From: Mycolicibacter icosiumassiliensis
Lineage (GTDB): Bacteria; Actinomycetota; Actinomycetes; Mycobacteriales; Mycobacteriaceae
Reading direction: 5' to 3'
DNA: 64,000 bases
Assembly: GCF_900078685.2 (NCBI RefSeq)
Contig: NZ_LT546166.1
Span: 178,801 to 242,800, forward strand
A program made the translations under genes and the position numbers. The notes under the pieces are model-generated. The model was not told the DNA's origin and ran no database searches. It saw only the letters and a program-made list of their open reading frames with translations. This document shows positions 1 to 7,753 of this stretch, one piece after another; positions within the stretch are counted from its first letter, which is position 1; every line of letters begins with the position of its first letter.

Positions 1-102
1 TTGCAGCGTCGGTGCCCGGCGCGAGCAGATGGACGCCACCGTGGTACCGAACGATCCGCCTCCGAGCACGACGACATTGGGTGTACGAGTAGCAGCAGGC
101 AT
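1..102 (-). CDS. gpsA: NAD(P)H-dependent glycerol-3-phosphate dehydrogenase, N-terminal fragment (cut by window edge)
   Basis: Only the first 34 codons lie in the window. The protein begins MPAATRTPNVVVLGGGSFGT, and GGGSFGT is the dinucleotide-binding glycine loop typical of glycerol-3-phosphate dehydrogenases that reduce dihydroxyacetone phosphate for phospholipid synthesis. The neighbouring Rv0565c-like monooxygenase and Rv0566c-like YajQ gene match the M. tuberculosis order gpdA1-Rv0565c-Rv0566c as I remember it, which supports the call. The ATG at 102-100 is the only reasonable start; there is no in-frame start just upstream. The catalytic domain is outside the window, so integrity cannot be judged. 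Confidence 0.75.
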   Translation of the reverse strand, partial: MPAATRTPNVVVLGGGSFGTTVASICSRRAPTLQ

Positions 103-158
103 GAGCGACAGCGTATTGCCGTCGTCGCCACCGCACTGGCGGTTTGTGAACATGTCGC

Positions 159-923
159 CTAAACGGCGGACCAGCCTCCGTCGATCGACAGTGTGGCGCC
201 GTGAATGTTGGCGGCGTCGTCACTGGCCAGGAACACCACGGCGGCCGCAACCTCTGCCACGGTGCTCATCCGTCGCGAGGGGATCCGGGCCAACACCGGC
301 GCCACATGCTCTTCGAACTCCGCGTTGCGTTCGGTCCGGATCGGTCCGGGGGCAACGGTATTGACGCGCACACCCGAGGGGCCGTATTCGTCGGCCCACG
401 ACTTGGACAGCGAGTGGACGGTGGCCTTGGTCGCGCTGTACAGCGCCGAATTCGCCGAGCCGATCAGCCCGCTGATCGAACCGACGTTGACGATCACGCC
501 GCTGCCGCGCTGCGCCATGGCGGGCGCCAGCGCACCGGTCAGCAGGAACGGGGCGAACACGTTGATCGCGAACGCGTCGCGAATCTGTTCCTCGGGAACC
601 TCCGCGGTGGGCGACGGCATCAGGATCATGGCGGCGTTGTTGACCAGGATGTCGAGCGGACCTCCGGCGGCGGCTGTCGCCTCGGCGGCCAGTCGGGTGA
701 CCTCGGCCCCGCCGGCGCCCAGATCAGCGCCGATGAACGCCGCCTGACCGCCCGCCGATTCGATGCGCCGCACGACGTCGTCGCCGCGTTTCGGATCGCG
801 CCCGCTGACCAGGACCGATGCTCCGGCTTCGGCCAAAGCGGTGGCGATGCCGGCCCCCAGTCCGGCGGTAGAACCGGTGATCAATGCTGTGCGGCCCGCA
901 AGCCGCGTACTGTTTGGACTCAT
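159..923 (-). CDS. SDR family oxidoreductase (classical, 254 aa)
   Basis: This is a classical short-chain dehydrogenase/reductase. It has an N-terminal TGSTAGLG nucleotide loop near residue 12, the NNA motif near residue 93, the catalytic YSATK motif (Tyr-x3-Lys) and the usual C-terminal PGPIRT and DGGW segments. The substrate cannot be told. The start is the ATG at 923-921. It lies inside a perfect 16-bp palindrome that also contains an ATG for the divergent TetR gene, so the two starts overlap on opposite strands. Divergent SDR/TetR pairs are commonly repressor plus controlled detoxification enzyme, and I infer the same here. The pair interrupts what in M. tuberculosis is a gpdA1-monooxygenase junction, suggesting an insertion. 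Confidence 0.9.
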   Translation of the reverse strand: MSPNSTRLAGRTALITGSTAGLGAGIATALAEAGASVLVSGRDPKRGDDVVRRIESAGGQAAFIGADLGAGGAEVTRLAAEATAAAGGPLDILVNNAAMILMPSPTAEVPEEQIRDAFAINVFAPFLLTGALAPAMAQRGSGVIVNVGSISGLIGSANSALYSATKATVHSLSKSWADEYGPSGVRVNTVAPGPIRTERNAEFEEHVAPVLARIPSRRMSTVAEVAAAVVFLASDDAANIHGATLSIDGGWSAV

Positions 924-965
924 GAGTCCAGATAGTGCGCCTATCAAAATGGACCCGCAAGTCCA
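908..965. promoter_or_regulatory. Twin TetR-type operators between the SDR and TetR genes
   Basis: Two 16-bp sites share the form TGGAC-N6-GTCCA: 915-930 (core TCATGA, making the whole site a perfect palindrome) and 950-965 (core CCGCAA). Their starts are 35 bp apart. Between them is a further inverted repeat GATAG-N5-CTATC at 931-945. A candidate -10 box TACTGT at 908-913 precedes the first site and would give a leaderless TetR transcript starting at or near 922. A repressor bound at either site would cover start codons and promoter elements of both genes. Confidence 0.65.
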
Positions 966-1554
966 GAAACTAACGAGCAAAGGGGCGGCCACCCGGTGGC
1001 GGATCATCGAGGGCGCCGCCGCCGAGATCCGCACCACCGGGGTATCGGCCACCACCCTCGATGACATCAGGGCGCGCACCCAGACGTCCAAGAGTCAGCT
1101 GTTCCACTACTTTCCCGGCGGCAAGGAGCAACTGCTGCTCGCGGTGGCCGAACACGAGGCCGCGCGGGTGCTGGCCGATCAGCAGCCCTACCTGGGTGAG
1201 CTCACGTCCTGGGCGGCCTGGCAGCGCTGGCGCGACGCCGTGGTCGATCGCTACCGCCGCCAAGGTCAGCACTGCCCGCTGGCGGTGCTGATGTCCGAAC
1301 TCGGGCGGACCACGCAGGCGGCCCAAGCGGTCACCTCGTCGCTGATCCGGCAGTGGCACGCCGAGATCGCGACAGGAATCCGCGCGATGCAGCAGGGCGG
1401 CAAGATGGCGGCGCGTATCGACGCCGATTCGGCGGCAGCCGCCCTCTTGGCGGGCATCCAGGGCGGCGTCGGCATCCTGCTCGCCACCGGCGACCTCAGC
1501 TTCTTGGAGGCCGCCCTGGACCGTGGCATCGCGGCGCTCCGCGCCGAGGCCTGA
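922..1554 (+). CDS. TetR/AcrR family regulator, LmrA/YxaF-like
   Basis: This 210-residue protein has an N-terminal helix-turn-helix (about residues 23-65, with TLDDIRARTQTSKSQLFHYF) followed by a ligand domain containing HCPLAVLMSELG, a segment I associate with LmrA/YxaF-type TetR repressors. It should bind the twin TGGAC-N6-GTCCA operators over its own start and repress the divergent SDR until an inducer binds. No Shine-Dalgarno sequence precedes the ATG at 922, but TACTGT at 908-913 fits a leaderless -10. A second in-frame ATG at 949 would give 201 residues and is a real alternative, because the first nine residues lie outside the conserved domain. The inducer is unknown. Confidence 0.88.
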   Translation: MSPDSAPIKMDPQVQKLTSKGAATRWRIIEGAAAEIRTTGVSATTLDDIRARTQTSKSQLFHYFPGGKEQLLLAVAEHEAARVLADQQPYLGELTSWAAWQRWRDAVVDRYRRQGQHCPLAVLMSELGRTTQAAQAVTSSLIRQWHAEIATGIRAMQQGGKMAARIDADSAAAALLAGIQGGVGILLATGDLSFLEAALDRGIAALRAEA

Positions 1555-1555
1555 C

Positions 1556-3031
1556 CTAACCGGCCAGCGGTATCGGCTCCCCGGCTCGTCCGAACACCAT
1601 CGATTCGGTGATCTGGTCGAACCGGAAGTCCAGGGCGTCGGCGAAATAGTTCTGCCGGACATTCCAGGGCCGCTTGGTGCCTGACCGCGGGAGCGCATGC
1701 GGCGCCCGCAGCACATAGCCGGCCTGGATGTCCCACGCCGACTTCTCGGCCATCGGTTCATCGCCCAGATGCGGGTAGGCGTGGGTGTAGCCGCGAGAAG
1801 CCATGTACGCCAGCAGTTTGGCGGTGGCTCGGGCGGTGATGTCGGCACGCAGCGTCCAGGAGGCGTTGGTGTAGCCGACGCACCAGAACAGGTTCGGCAC
1901 GTCTTCGAGCATGTGCGCCTTGTAGACGAATCGGTCGGTGGACTTGATCTCGTTGCCGTCCAAGCTGATCCGCACCCCGCCGAGCGCCTGCAACTGTAAG
2001 CCAGTGGCAGTGACGATGATGTCGGCATCCAGATGCGCCCCGGACTGCAAGGCGACCCCGGTGGCGTCGAAGTGGTCGATCCGGTCGGTGACCATCTCGA
2101 CTCGCCCGGCGCTGATCTCGGCGTAGAGGTCAGCGTCGGGAATCAGACACAGTCGCTGGTCCCACGGTTCATACGGCGGCTTGAAATGAGTGTCCACGGC
2201 GTAACCCGGGGGCAGATTCTGTACGGCCGTGCGACGCAGGATCCGCTTCAACAGCCGGGGAGTCTTGCGGGCCAGGAACCAGACGTAGCCCTCGAACAGG
2301 GCCAGCACGAACCGGATGATCGGGTGAGCCAACTTGCGGGGCAACAGCTTTGTGACCACATCAACGAAACGGCTATACATGCTCGCCGAGATCAGATACG
2401 TCGGGGTGCGCTGCAGCAGGGTCACGTGGCCGGCGTGCTCGGCCAACGCCGGGACCAGTGACATCGCGGTGGCGCCGCTGCCGATCACCACCACCTTCTG
2501 GTCGGTGTAGTCCAGATCTTCGGGCCAGTGCTGGGGGTGCACCAGCGTCCCCGCGAACGTTTCAGATCCCGGGAAGTCCGGGGTATAGCCCTCGTCGTAG
2601 TTGTAGTAGCCGGAGCCGAAGAACACGAACCGGCCGCGGTAGGTCCGCTGGGTTCCGTTCTCGTCCGCCGTCACCGTCCAGGTATCGGTCGCCGAATCCC
2701 AATCGGCCGCGGTGACGTGGTGGTTGAACCGAATGTGCTCGTCGATGCCGTGCTTGCGCGCGGTGTCGGTCAGGTAGTCGCGGATCTCGTCGCCGTTGGC
2801 GACCCGTTCGCGCCGGGTCCAGGGTTCATACGGCAGGCACAGCGTGAAGATGCTGCTGTCCGAGCGCACCCCGGGGTAGCGGAACAAGTCCCAGGTCCCG
2901 CCGATGCGCTCACGCCGTTCCAGGATGACGTAATTGGTGCCGGGGTTGCGTTCGGCGATGCGGTACGCCGCGCCGATACCGGAGATGCCCGCTCCGATGA
3001 TGACGACGTCCACGACCTCTTCGGTAGTCAC
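1556..3031 (-). CDS. FAD-dependent monooxygenase, Baeyer-Villiger type (Rv0565c-like)
   Basis: This 491-residue flavoprotein monooxygenase would use FAD and NADPH to insert oxygen into ketones or related substrates. Visible motifs are the first Rossmann loop GAGISG near residue 12, the Baeyer-Villiger fingerprint FAGTLVHPQHWP in the middle, immediately followed by a second Rossmann loop GSGATA, and a late ATG motif (TATGLQ). The start is taken as the GTG at 3031, giving MTTEEVVDVVIIG just ahead of the flavin loop; an upstream GTG at 3049 would add six residues. It ends one base from the convergent TetR stop. Position next to yajQ matches Rv0565c. I recall that M. tuberculosis members of this family include enzymes activating thioamide drugs; nothing here shows that for this copy. 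Confidence 0.88.
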   Translation of the reverse strand: MTTEEVVDVVIIGAGISGIGAAYRIAERNPGTNYVILERRERIGGTWDLFRYPGVRSDSSIFTLCLPYEPWTRRERVANGDEIRDYLTDTARKHGIDEHIRFNHHVTAADWDSATDTWTVTADENGTQRTYRGRFVFFGSGYYNYDEGYTPDFPGSETFAGTLVHPQHWPEDLDYTDQKVVVIGSGATAMSLVPALAEHAGHVTLLQRTPTYLISASMYSRFVDVVTKLLPRKLAHPIIRFVLALFEGYVWFLARKTPRLLKRILRRTAVQNLPPGYAVDTHFKPPYEPWDQRLCLIPDADLYAEISAGRVEMVTDRIDHFDATGVALQSGAHLDADIIVTATGLQLQALGGVRISLDGNEIKSTDRFVYKAHMLEDVPNLFWCVGYTNASWTLRADITARATAKLLAYMASRGYTHAYPHLGDEPMAEKSAWDIQAGYVLRAPHALPRSGTKRPWNVRQNYFADALDFRFDQITESMVFGRAGEPIPLAG

Positions 3032-3077
3032 GAGCCCCAGCCTAAGCACCGAGCGGCGGTCGGACCAGCGGTACCGG

Positions 3078-3569
3078 TTACCGGTAGTTCACGAACTGCA
3101 AGGCCACGTCCAGGTCGGCGCCCTTGAGCAGCGCCTGGACCGCCTGCAGGTCGTCGCGCTTCTTCGACGACACCCGGATTTCGTCGCCTTGGACCTGGGA
3201 CTTGACGCCCTTGGGACCCTCGTCGCGGATCAGCTTGTTGATCTTCTTGGCGTGCTCGGCGTCGATGCCCTGCTTGAGGCTGCCGCTGACCTTGTAGGTC
3301 TTGCCCGACGGCTGCGGGTCCCCGGCATCGAACGCCTTCATCGAGATGTCGCGGCGGATCAGTTTCTCCTTGAACACGTCGACGGCGGCCTTGACCCGCT
3401 CTTCGGTGGAGCTGACCAGCTCGATGTTCTCCTCGCCCTTCCAGGCGATGGTGGTGTCGGTGCCGCGGAAGTCGAACCGGGTGGCCAACTCCTTGGCGGC
3501 CTGGTTCAAGGCGTTATCGACCTCCTGCCGGTCGACCTTGCTGACGATGTCGAACGATGAGTCCGCCAC
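3078..3569 (-). CDS. yajQ: YajQ family nucleotide-binding protein (Rv0566c-like)
   Basis: This 163-residue protein of the YajQ (UPF0234) family has a double ferredoxin-like fold and in other bacteria binds nucleotides such as cyclic di-GMP. The sequence begins [20 protein letters not shown] and ends VALQFVNYR, very close to Rv0566c as I remember it, including the length. The start is a GTG at 3569 with a GGGAGG Shine-Dalgarno about 10 bases upstream. Reading further upstream gives a low-quality extension that I rejected. It faces away from the tRNA-Tyr gene, so the 79-bp gap holds both promoters. Confidence 0.95.
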   Translation of the reverse strand: MADSSFDIVSKVDRQEVDNALNQAAKELATRFDFRGTDTTIAWKGEENIELVSSTEERVKAAVDVFKEKLIRRDISMKAFDAGDPQPSGKTYKVSGSLKQGIDAEHAKKINKLIRDEGPKGVKSQVQGDEIRVSSKKRDDLQAVQALLKGADLDVALQFVNYR

Positions 3570-3648
3570 GAGACCTGTCCTCCCTTCGAGTTGTGCTGGC
3601 CGTTTGTGTCTGAGGTACATCCTCGTTGTACTCTGCTAGGCGCACTAC

Positions 3649-3734
3649 GGCAGGTTGCCCGAGCGGCCAATGGGAGCGGACTGTAAATCCGTCGGCGGAA
3701 GCCTACACAGGTTCGAATCCTGTACCTGCCACCA
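3649..3734 (+). tRNA. tRNA-Tyr (GTA anticodon)
   Basis: The acceptor stem GGCAGGT (3649-3655) pairs with ACCTGCC just before the discriminator A and an encoded CCA end (3732-3734). The anticodon GTA is at 3683-3685 in loop CTGTAAA, and the T-arm contains GTTCGAATCC. Total length is 86 with a long variable arm, as expected for bacterial tRNA-Tyr. No integrase gene or repeated 3' end lies nearby, so it is not visibly used as an attachment site. Confidence 0.97.
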
Positions 3735-3738
3735 CAGG

Positions 3739-3770
3739 TCAGGCCCCCTTTCGGGGGGGCCTGATTGTTT
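3739..3770 (+). terminator. Rho-independent terminator after tRNA-Tyr
   Basis: A 10-bp stem TCAGGCCCCC / GGGGGCCTGA (3739-3748 with 3755-3764) with a 6-base loop is followed by TTGTTTT. It lies 5 bp after the tRNA CCA end and abuts the stop of the convergent 2OG oxygenase gene, so it may act in both directions. Confidence 0.85.
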
Positions 3771-4754
3771 TCACGGAGAACTGGCCGGCGTGATCCCGTG
3801 GTGCAGTTCGGCGACGTCGGGGTGGGCCCGAGTACGTGACTTCCAGGCGTTCTCGCCGTAGGTGTCGAAGATGGGGTTGTCCGGATCGGTCTCGACGCCC
3901 CGCGCCAGGGCGGCTAGCTCAGCCGGCAGAGTGATACGCGGCACGGCGGCATCCAGTGCCGGGTTGAGGAAGTACGGGATGGAGATCCGGTCAGTGCCGG
4001 GTTGAGGCGAGCGCACCCGGTGCCGCGTGGCCCGCAGGTAGCCGCCGGTCGCGACTTCGAGCAGTTCGCCGATATTGACGATGAACGCACCGGCCATCGG
4101 GGGAACATCGACCCAGTCGCCAGGCGATATCGCTACTTGAAGGCCTTCGGAATCCGGCTCGACGAGCAGCAGGGTCAAGACGCCCGAGTCCTTGTGGGCG
4201 CCGACGCCCTGGCCGGAATCGGAGCTCGCCGGATAGCGGACGATCTTGATCAGCGTTGCCGGCGACGCTGCGAAGGCCTCGTCGAACAGGTCCTCGGCGG
4301 CCCCCAGCGACGCCGCCCAGTGCCGGAGCAGTTGCAGCCCCACCGAGGACAGCGACCGGTCCCACGCTTCGAATGCCGAGCGGAAAGAGGCGGGCCGCAC
4401 GGGCCACAGGTTCGGGCCCTGCAGGTGCCAGTACCCCTGTGCGTCGGGTAGCGCGGGGCGTTCAGGGCCGATATCGATCTGCTCGCGCCAGTCGACGCGA
4501 CCGTTGGTCAGCTCGCCGCCCAGGCGTGAATAGCCCCGGAACTGCGGGCTTTTCAACTGGCTGATCTGGTTCTTCTCCGCCTCGGGCAGCTCGAAGAACT
4601 GCCGGGCCAGCTCAAGGATCTCGGTGATCTGCTGGTCGGCTAGGCCGTGGCCGGTGAGGTAGAAGAAGCCGCAGGTGTGCGTGGCCTCCCGTAACGCCAG
4701 GCGAAACGCCGCCGTATCGGTATCGGCGTCGGCCAGGTCAAGCACGGGCAGCAT
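3771..4754 (-). CDS. 2-oxoglutarate/Fe(II)-dependent oxygenase, isopenicillin N synthase family
   Basis: This 327-residue non-haem iron oxygenase has the expected ligands: His187 and Asp189 in AHKDSG, His245 in ATRHRV, and the 2-oxoglutarate-binding Arg256 in the RIS motif. The N-terminal DIOX_N-type segment includes GFFYLTGHG near residue 29. It should hydroxylate or desaturate a small molecule using 2-oxoglutarate and O2; the substrate is unknown. The start codon follows directly after the stop of the upstream PPOX-fold gene, so the two form a tightly coupled operon on the minus strand. Confidence 0.9.
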   Translation of the reverse strand: MLPVLDLADADTDTAAFRLALREATHTCGFFYLTGHGLADQQITEILELARQFFELPEAEKNQISQLKSPQFRGYSRLGGELTNGRVDWREQIDIGPERPALPDAQGYWHLQGPNLWPVRPASFRSAFEAWDRSLSSVGLQLLRHWAASLGAAEDLFDEAFAASPATLIKIVRYPASSDSGQGVGAHKDSGVLTLLLVEPDSEGLQVAISPGDWVDVPPMAGAFIVNIGELLEVATGGYLRATRHRVRSPQPGTDRISIPYFLNPALDAAVPRITLPAELAALARGVETDPDNPIFDTYGENAWKSRTRAHPDVAELHHGITPASSP

Positions 4755-5186
4755 CTACAGATCGCCGGAGAAATCAGCGGTCAGCCAGCGGTCGGGGCGG
4801 ATGGTGAACAGCACACTGGAAGCGCCGTCCATATTGGCCGCGAAAGCCCTGCCGCCCTCGTCGCCCAGGTAGCGAATCGCGATGGCCTCGCGCTGCGGCA
4901 ACGGGGCCGGCGTGGCCGCACCGACCACGGTGCCTTCGACAACTACGTACTGGTAGGGCAGCTCTTCGCGCTGCACCACCAGCGTCACCACCCCGGCCTG
5001 CTCGATCAGCTTGGCCTTTCGCCGGCCGGCACCGGTATTGACCAGGATGTCGCCACCGGGGGTGTAGTCGTACCAGATCGGGACACTGGCCGGGGGCCGG
5101 CCATCGGTGGCGGCGACGGACAACACCGCGATGTGCTTGTCGGCGAGAAACTGCTGACGCTCGGACTCTGTGAAGGCTTTAGGCAT
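4755..5186 (-). CDS. Pyridoxamine 5'-phosphate oxidase-fold protein (FMN or F420 type)
   Basis: This 143-residue split-barrel protein starts MPKAFTESERQQFL and contains VLSVAATDGRPPASVPIWYDY and a RRKAKLIEQ segment typical of the PPOX/FDOR superfamily, which binds FMN, F420 or haem. The family is abundant in mycobacteria, often as F420H2-dependent reductases, but the cofactor cannot be fixed by eye. The ATG at 5186 was chosen because upstream sequence lacks family character. Its TAG stop is immediately followed by the ATG of the 2OG oxygenase, indicating co-transcription. It is divergent from the amidohydrolase with a 74-bp shared promoter region. Confidence 0.85.
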   Translation of the reverse strand: MPKAFTESERQQFLADKHIAVLSVAATDGRPPASVPIWYDYTPGGDILVNTGAGRRKAKLIEQAGVVTLVVQREELPYQYVVVEGTVVGAATPAPLPQREAIAIRYLGDEGGRAFAANMDGASSVLFTIRPDRWLTADFSGDL

Positions 5187-5224
5187 ATCGGCTCGAACAG
5201 CGGTGGACGCTTCGCTATTCCACT

Positions 5225-5254
5225 TACACTCCGGCGACACCTGCCGACAAGGAG
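5225..5254 (+). promoter_or_regulatory. Promoter and ribosome binding site of the amidohydrolase
   Basis: A TACACT -10 box (5225-5230) predicts a transcription start near 5237, and AAGGAG (5249-5254) stands 6 bases before the ATG at 5261. No good -35 box is visible. Confidence 0.45.
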
Positions 5255-5260
5255 CCCACA

Positions 5261-6859
5261 ATGCCCGCAGCGGACCTCGTTGTCACCGGCACGATACTCA
5301 CGGTCAACGACGCGCAACCGACTGCCGAGGCACTGGCTGTCAAAGATGGGCGCATCGTCGCGGTCGGTGACCGCAAAGACGTGGACGCGCTCATCGGCCC
5401 CGAAACCCAGGTGTTCGACATCGGCGACGGCTGCGTGTTGCCGGGCTTCGTCGAAGCCCACGGCCATCCCCTGATGGAGTCGGTCGTGCTGTCGGACCGG
5501 ATGCTCGACATCCGGCCGGTCACCCTGACCGACGCCGACGCTGTGGTGGATCTGGTTCGCAACGAGGTTGCCGCGCGCGGCGCCGAGGGGGCGTACGCGG
5601 TCGGCTGGGACCAGCTACTGCAGCCGGGCCTGCCCGAACCCACCGTGGCCTGGCTGGACGGCGTCGCCCCCGACAGCCCGCTGGTGATCGTGCACAACTC
5701 GGGTCACAAGGCGTACTTCAACAGCGTCGCCGCACGGCAGGCCGGGCTGAATCGCGACACCCCCGACCCGACCGGTGCCAAATACGGCCGCGACGGCGCC
5801 GGCGAACTGGATGGCACCGCGGAAGAGACCGCCGCACTCATTCCGTTGCTGGGCAAGGCGATGCTGCCCGGCGATTCCCCGGCGATGTTGCGTGCCGAAT
5901 GCGCGCGGCTCAACCGGGCCGGGCTGACCACCTGTTCGGAGATGGCGTTCTCGCCGCATTTCCAGCCGTTGGTGCAACACATGCGCGACGAACTGACGGT
6001 GCGACTGCGCACCTACGAGATCTCCAACCCGGAGTTGCGCACCGATGCGTCGCCGGGGGACGGCGACGACATGCTGCGCCAGGTCGGCATCAAGATCTGG
6101 GTGGACGGTTCACCGTGGATCGGCAACATCGACCTGTCGTTCCCGTATCTGGACACCGAGGCCACCCGCACCATCGGCGTCCAACCGGGATCCTGCGGCC
6201 ACGCCAACTACACCGGCGAACAGCTGAGCCGCATCGTCGAGGCGTACTTCCCGCGCGGCTGGCAGATGGCGTGCCATGTGCACGGCGACAACGGGGTCGA
6301 CACCATCCTCGACGTCTACGAGGACGTGCTGCGTCGACACCCGCGCCCCGATCACCGGTTGCGGCTCGAACACGTCGGCGCTATCCGCCCCGAGCAGCTG
6401 CGCCGGGCCGCGGCGCTGGGCGTCACGTGCAGCCTGTTCGTCGACCAGCTGCACTACTGGGGTGATGTTCTGGTCGACGGGCTGTTCGGGCAGGAACACG
6501 GCGCGCGGTGGATGCCGGCGGCCTCGGCCGTCGCGGCGGGTATGCGTATCTCGCTGCACAACGATCCGCCGGTCACTCCCGAGGAGCCGTTGCGCAATAT
6601 CAGCGTCGCCGCCACGCGGCGCGCGCCCAGCGGGCGGATCTTGGCCCCCGATGAGCGGCTCACCGTCGAGCAGGCGATCCGGGCGCAGACCCTCGATGCG
6701 GCCTGGCAGCTGTTCGCCGACGAGGTGATCGGCTCGCTGGAGGTGGGCAAGTATGCCGACCTGGTGGTGCTTTCCGCGGACCCCCGCGCCGTCGCCCCGG
6801 AAGCGATCGCCGAGCTTGACGTACGCGCTACGTTCCTGGCCGGCCGCCAGGTGTACTGA
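5261..6859 (+). CDS. Amidohydrolase, YtcJ-like metal-dependent hydrolase
   Basis: This 532-residue protein belongs to the amidohydrolase superfamily, YtcJ/LAF3 branch. The N-terminal beta sandwich (ADLVVTGTILTVNDAQP, then AVKDGRIVAVGD) is followed by GFVEAHGHP near residue 64, where the superfamily has its metal-binding HxH. Further metal or catalytic candidates are CHVHGDNG near residue 340, EHVG near 370 and LHNDPPV near 430. The C-terminal part has the usual QALRAQT-like and GSLEVGKYADLVVL motifs. It probably hydrolyses a C-N bond of an amide or cyclic substrate; the substrate is unknown. AAGGAG lies 6 bases before the start. It is divergent from the PPOX/2OG operon. Confidence 0.9.
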   Translation: MPAADLVVTGTILTVNDAQPTAEALAVKDGRIVAVGDRKDVDALIGPETQVFDIGDGCVLPGFVEAHGHPLMESVVLSDRMLDIRPVTLTDADAVVDLVRNEVAARGAEGAYAVGWDQLLQPGLPEPTVAWLDGVAPDSPLVIVHNSGHKAYFNSVAARQAGLNRDTPDPTGAKYGRDGAGELDGTAEETAALIPLLGKAMLPGDSPAMLRAECARLNRAGLTTCSEMAFSPHFQPLVQHMRDELTVRLRTYEISNPELRTDASPGDGDDMLRQVGIKIWVDGSPWIGNIDLSFPYLDTEATRTIGVQPGSCGHANYTGEQLSRIVEAYFPRGWQMACHVHGDNGVDTILDVYEDVLRRHPRPDHRLRLEHVGAIRPEQLRRAAALGVTCSLFVDQLHYWGDVLVDGLFGQEHGARWMPAASAVAAGMRISLHNDPPVTPEEPLRNISVAATRRAPSGRILAPDERLTVEQAIRAQTLDAAWQLFADEVIGSLEVGKYADLVVLSADPRAVAPEAIAELDVRATFLAGRQVY

Positions 6860-6863
6860 GAAG

Positions 6864-6911
6864 AGAGGCCATGAGGCCATTTAGAGGAGAAATAGGGGTC
6901 CAAAGGCCTCT
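6864..6911. repeat. Inverted repeat downstream of the amidohydrolase
   Basis: AGAGGCC (6864-6870) and GGCCTCT (6905-6911) form perfect 7-bp arms around 34 bases. No T-run follows, so it is at best a weak terminator or a processing hairpin. Confidence 0.3.
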
Positions 6912-6922
6912 GGTAGCTCAAC

Positions 6923-6941
6923 GGTGGTAAGGCTAACCTTC
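6923..6941 (+). promoter_or_regulatory. Candidate IdeR iron box overlapping a leaderless promoter
   Basis: The 19 bases match 13 of 19 positions of the mycobacterial iron box TTAGGTTAGGCTAACCTAA as I recall it, including an unbroken GGCTAACCT. Within it TAACCT (6934-6939) is a good -10 box placed 7 bases before the ATG at 6947, which predicts a leaderless mRNA. IdeR bound here would block RNA polymerase when iron is plentiful. Confidence 0.5.
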
Positions 6942-6946
6942 CTTGC

Positions 6947-7732
6947 ATGAGCTTGCCGATGCCCGACCGCAAAACCGCTGATCTGCCCGGCCACTGGCTG
7001 TTCGCCCGGCTGGGCAAACGGGTGCTGCGCCCCGGCGGGCTCGGACTCACCCACCGGATGCTGGCCGATGCGCAGCTGGCCGGCGCCGACGTCGTGGAAC
7101 TCGCACCCGGCCTGGGCCGCACCGCGAAAGAGATCCTGCGCAGCGGCCCCGGCACCTACACCGGCGTCGAGGCCGACGAGAACGCCGCCGGCGTGGTCCG
7201 GTCGGTGGTCGGTGAACGGGGCCGGGTGGTCACCGGCGAGGCGTCGAAGACCGGCCTGGAGGCCGACAGCGCCGACGTCGTCATCGGCGAAGCGATGCTG
7301 ACCATGCAGACCAACGCGCACAAGGCCGACATCATCGCGGAGGCTTTCCGGGTGCTGCGGCCGGGAGGTCGCTACGCCATTCACGAGATGGTGCTGCAGC
7401 CCGCCGACGTGCCCGAGGCCGTCAAGGATGAGGTCCGCACCGCGCTGGCCCGCTCCATCAAGGTCAACGCCCGGCCGCTGACCGCCGCGGAGTGGACCGA
7501 GTTGCTCACCGAGGCCGGCTTCACCGTGGAGAACATCTCCTATGCGCCGATGGCCCTACTGGAGCCGCGCCGATTGATCGCCGACGAGGGCCTGTTCGGG
7601 GCGTTGCGGTTCGTGGTCAACGTGCTGCGCGATTCCGACGCGCGAGCCCGGGTGCTCAACATGCGCGCAACATTCCGTCGCCACCGCAACAACATGGCCG
7701 CTATCGAGGTGATTGCCGCCAAGCCCGCCTGA
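6947..7732 (+). CDS. SAM-dependent methyltransferase (class I, type 11)
   Basis: This 261-residue protein has a Rossmann methyltransferase core: VVELAPGLGRTAKEI (motif I) near residue 49, an acidic GVEADEN (motif II) near 76, SADVVIGEAMLTMQ (motif IV) and FRVLRPGGRYAIHEM (motif VI). The substrate is unknown. No ribosome binding site is visible, but the -10 box TAACCT 7 bases upstream fits leaderless transcription, and the same bases form an IdeR-like box, so iron control is inferred. The frameshifted DUF309 gene follows after 21 bp and then galT-galK, so the methyltransferase may lead that operon. Confidence 0.88.
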   Translation: MSLPMPDRKTADLPGHWLFARLGKRVLRPGGLGLTHRMLADAQLAGADVVELAPGLGRTAKEILRSGPGTYTGVEADENAAGVVRSVVGERGRVVTGEASKTGLEADSADVVIGEAMLTMQTNAHKADIIAEAFRVLRPGGRYAIHEMVLQPADVPEAVKDEVRTALARSIKVNARPLTAAEWTELLTEAGFTVENISYAPMALLEPRRLIADEGLFGALRFVVNVLRDSDARARVLNMRATFRRHRNNMAAIEVIAAKPA

Positions 7733-7753
7733 CCGGCTTGCCATGATGGTCAG

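Noticed and set aside
970..2028. A 352-codon minus-strand frame spanning the TetR and monooxygenase ends
   Set aside because: It overlaps two well-supported genes in other frames and has no recognisable sequence.
3649..3734. tRNA-Tyr as an integration site for an island
   Set aside because: No integrase and no repeat of the tRNA 3' end is seen in the window, and adjacent genes look ordinary.
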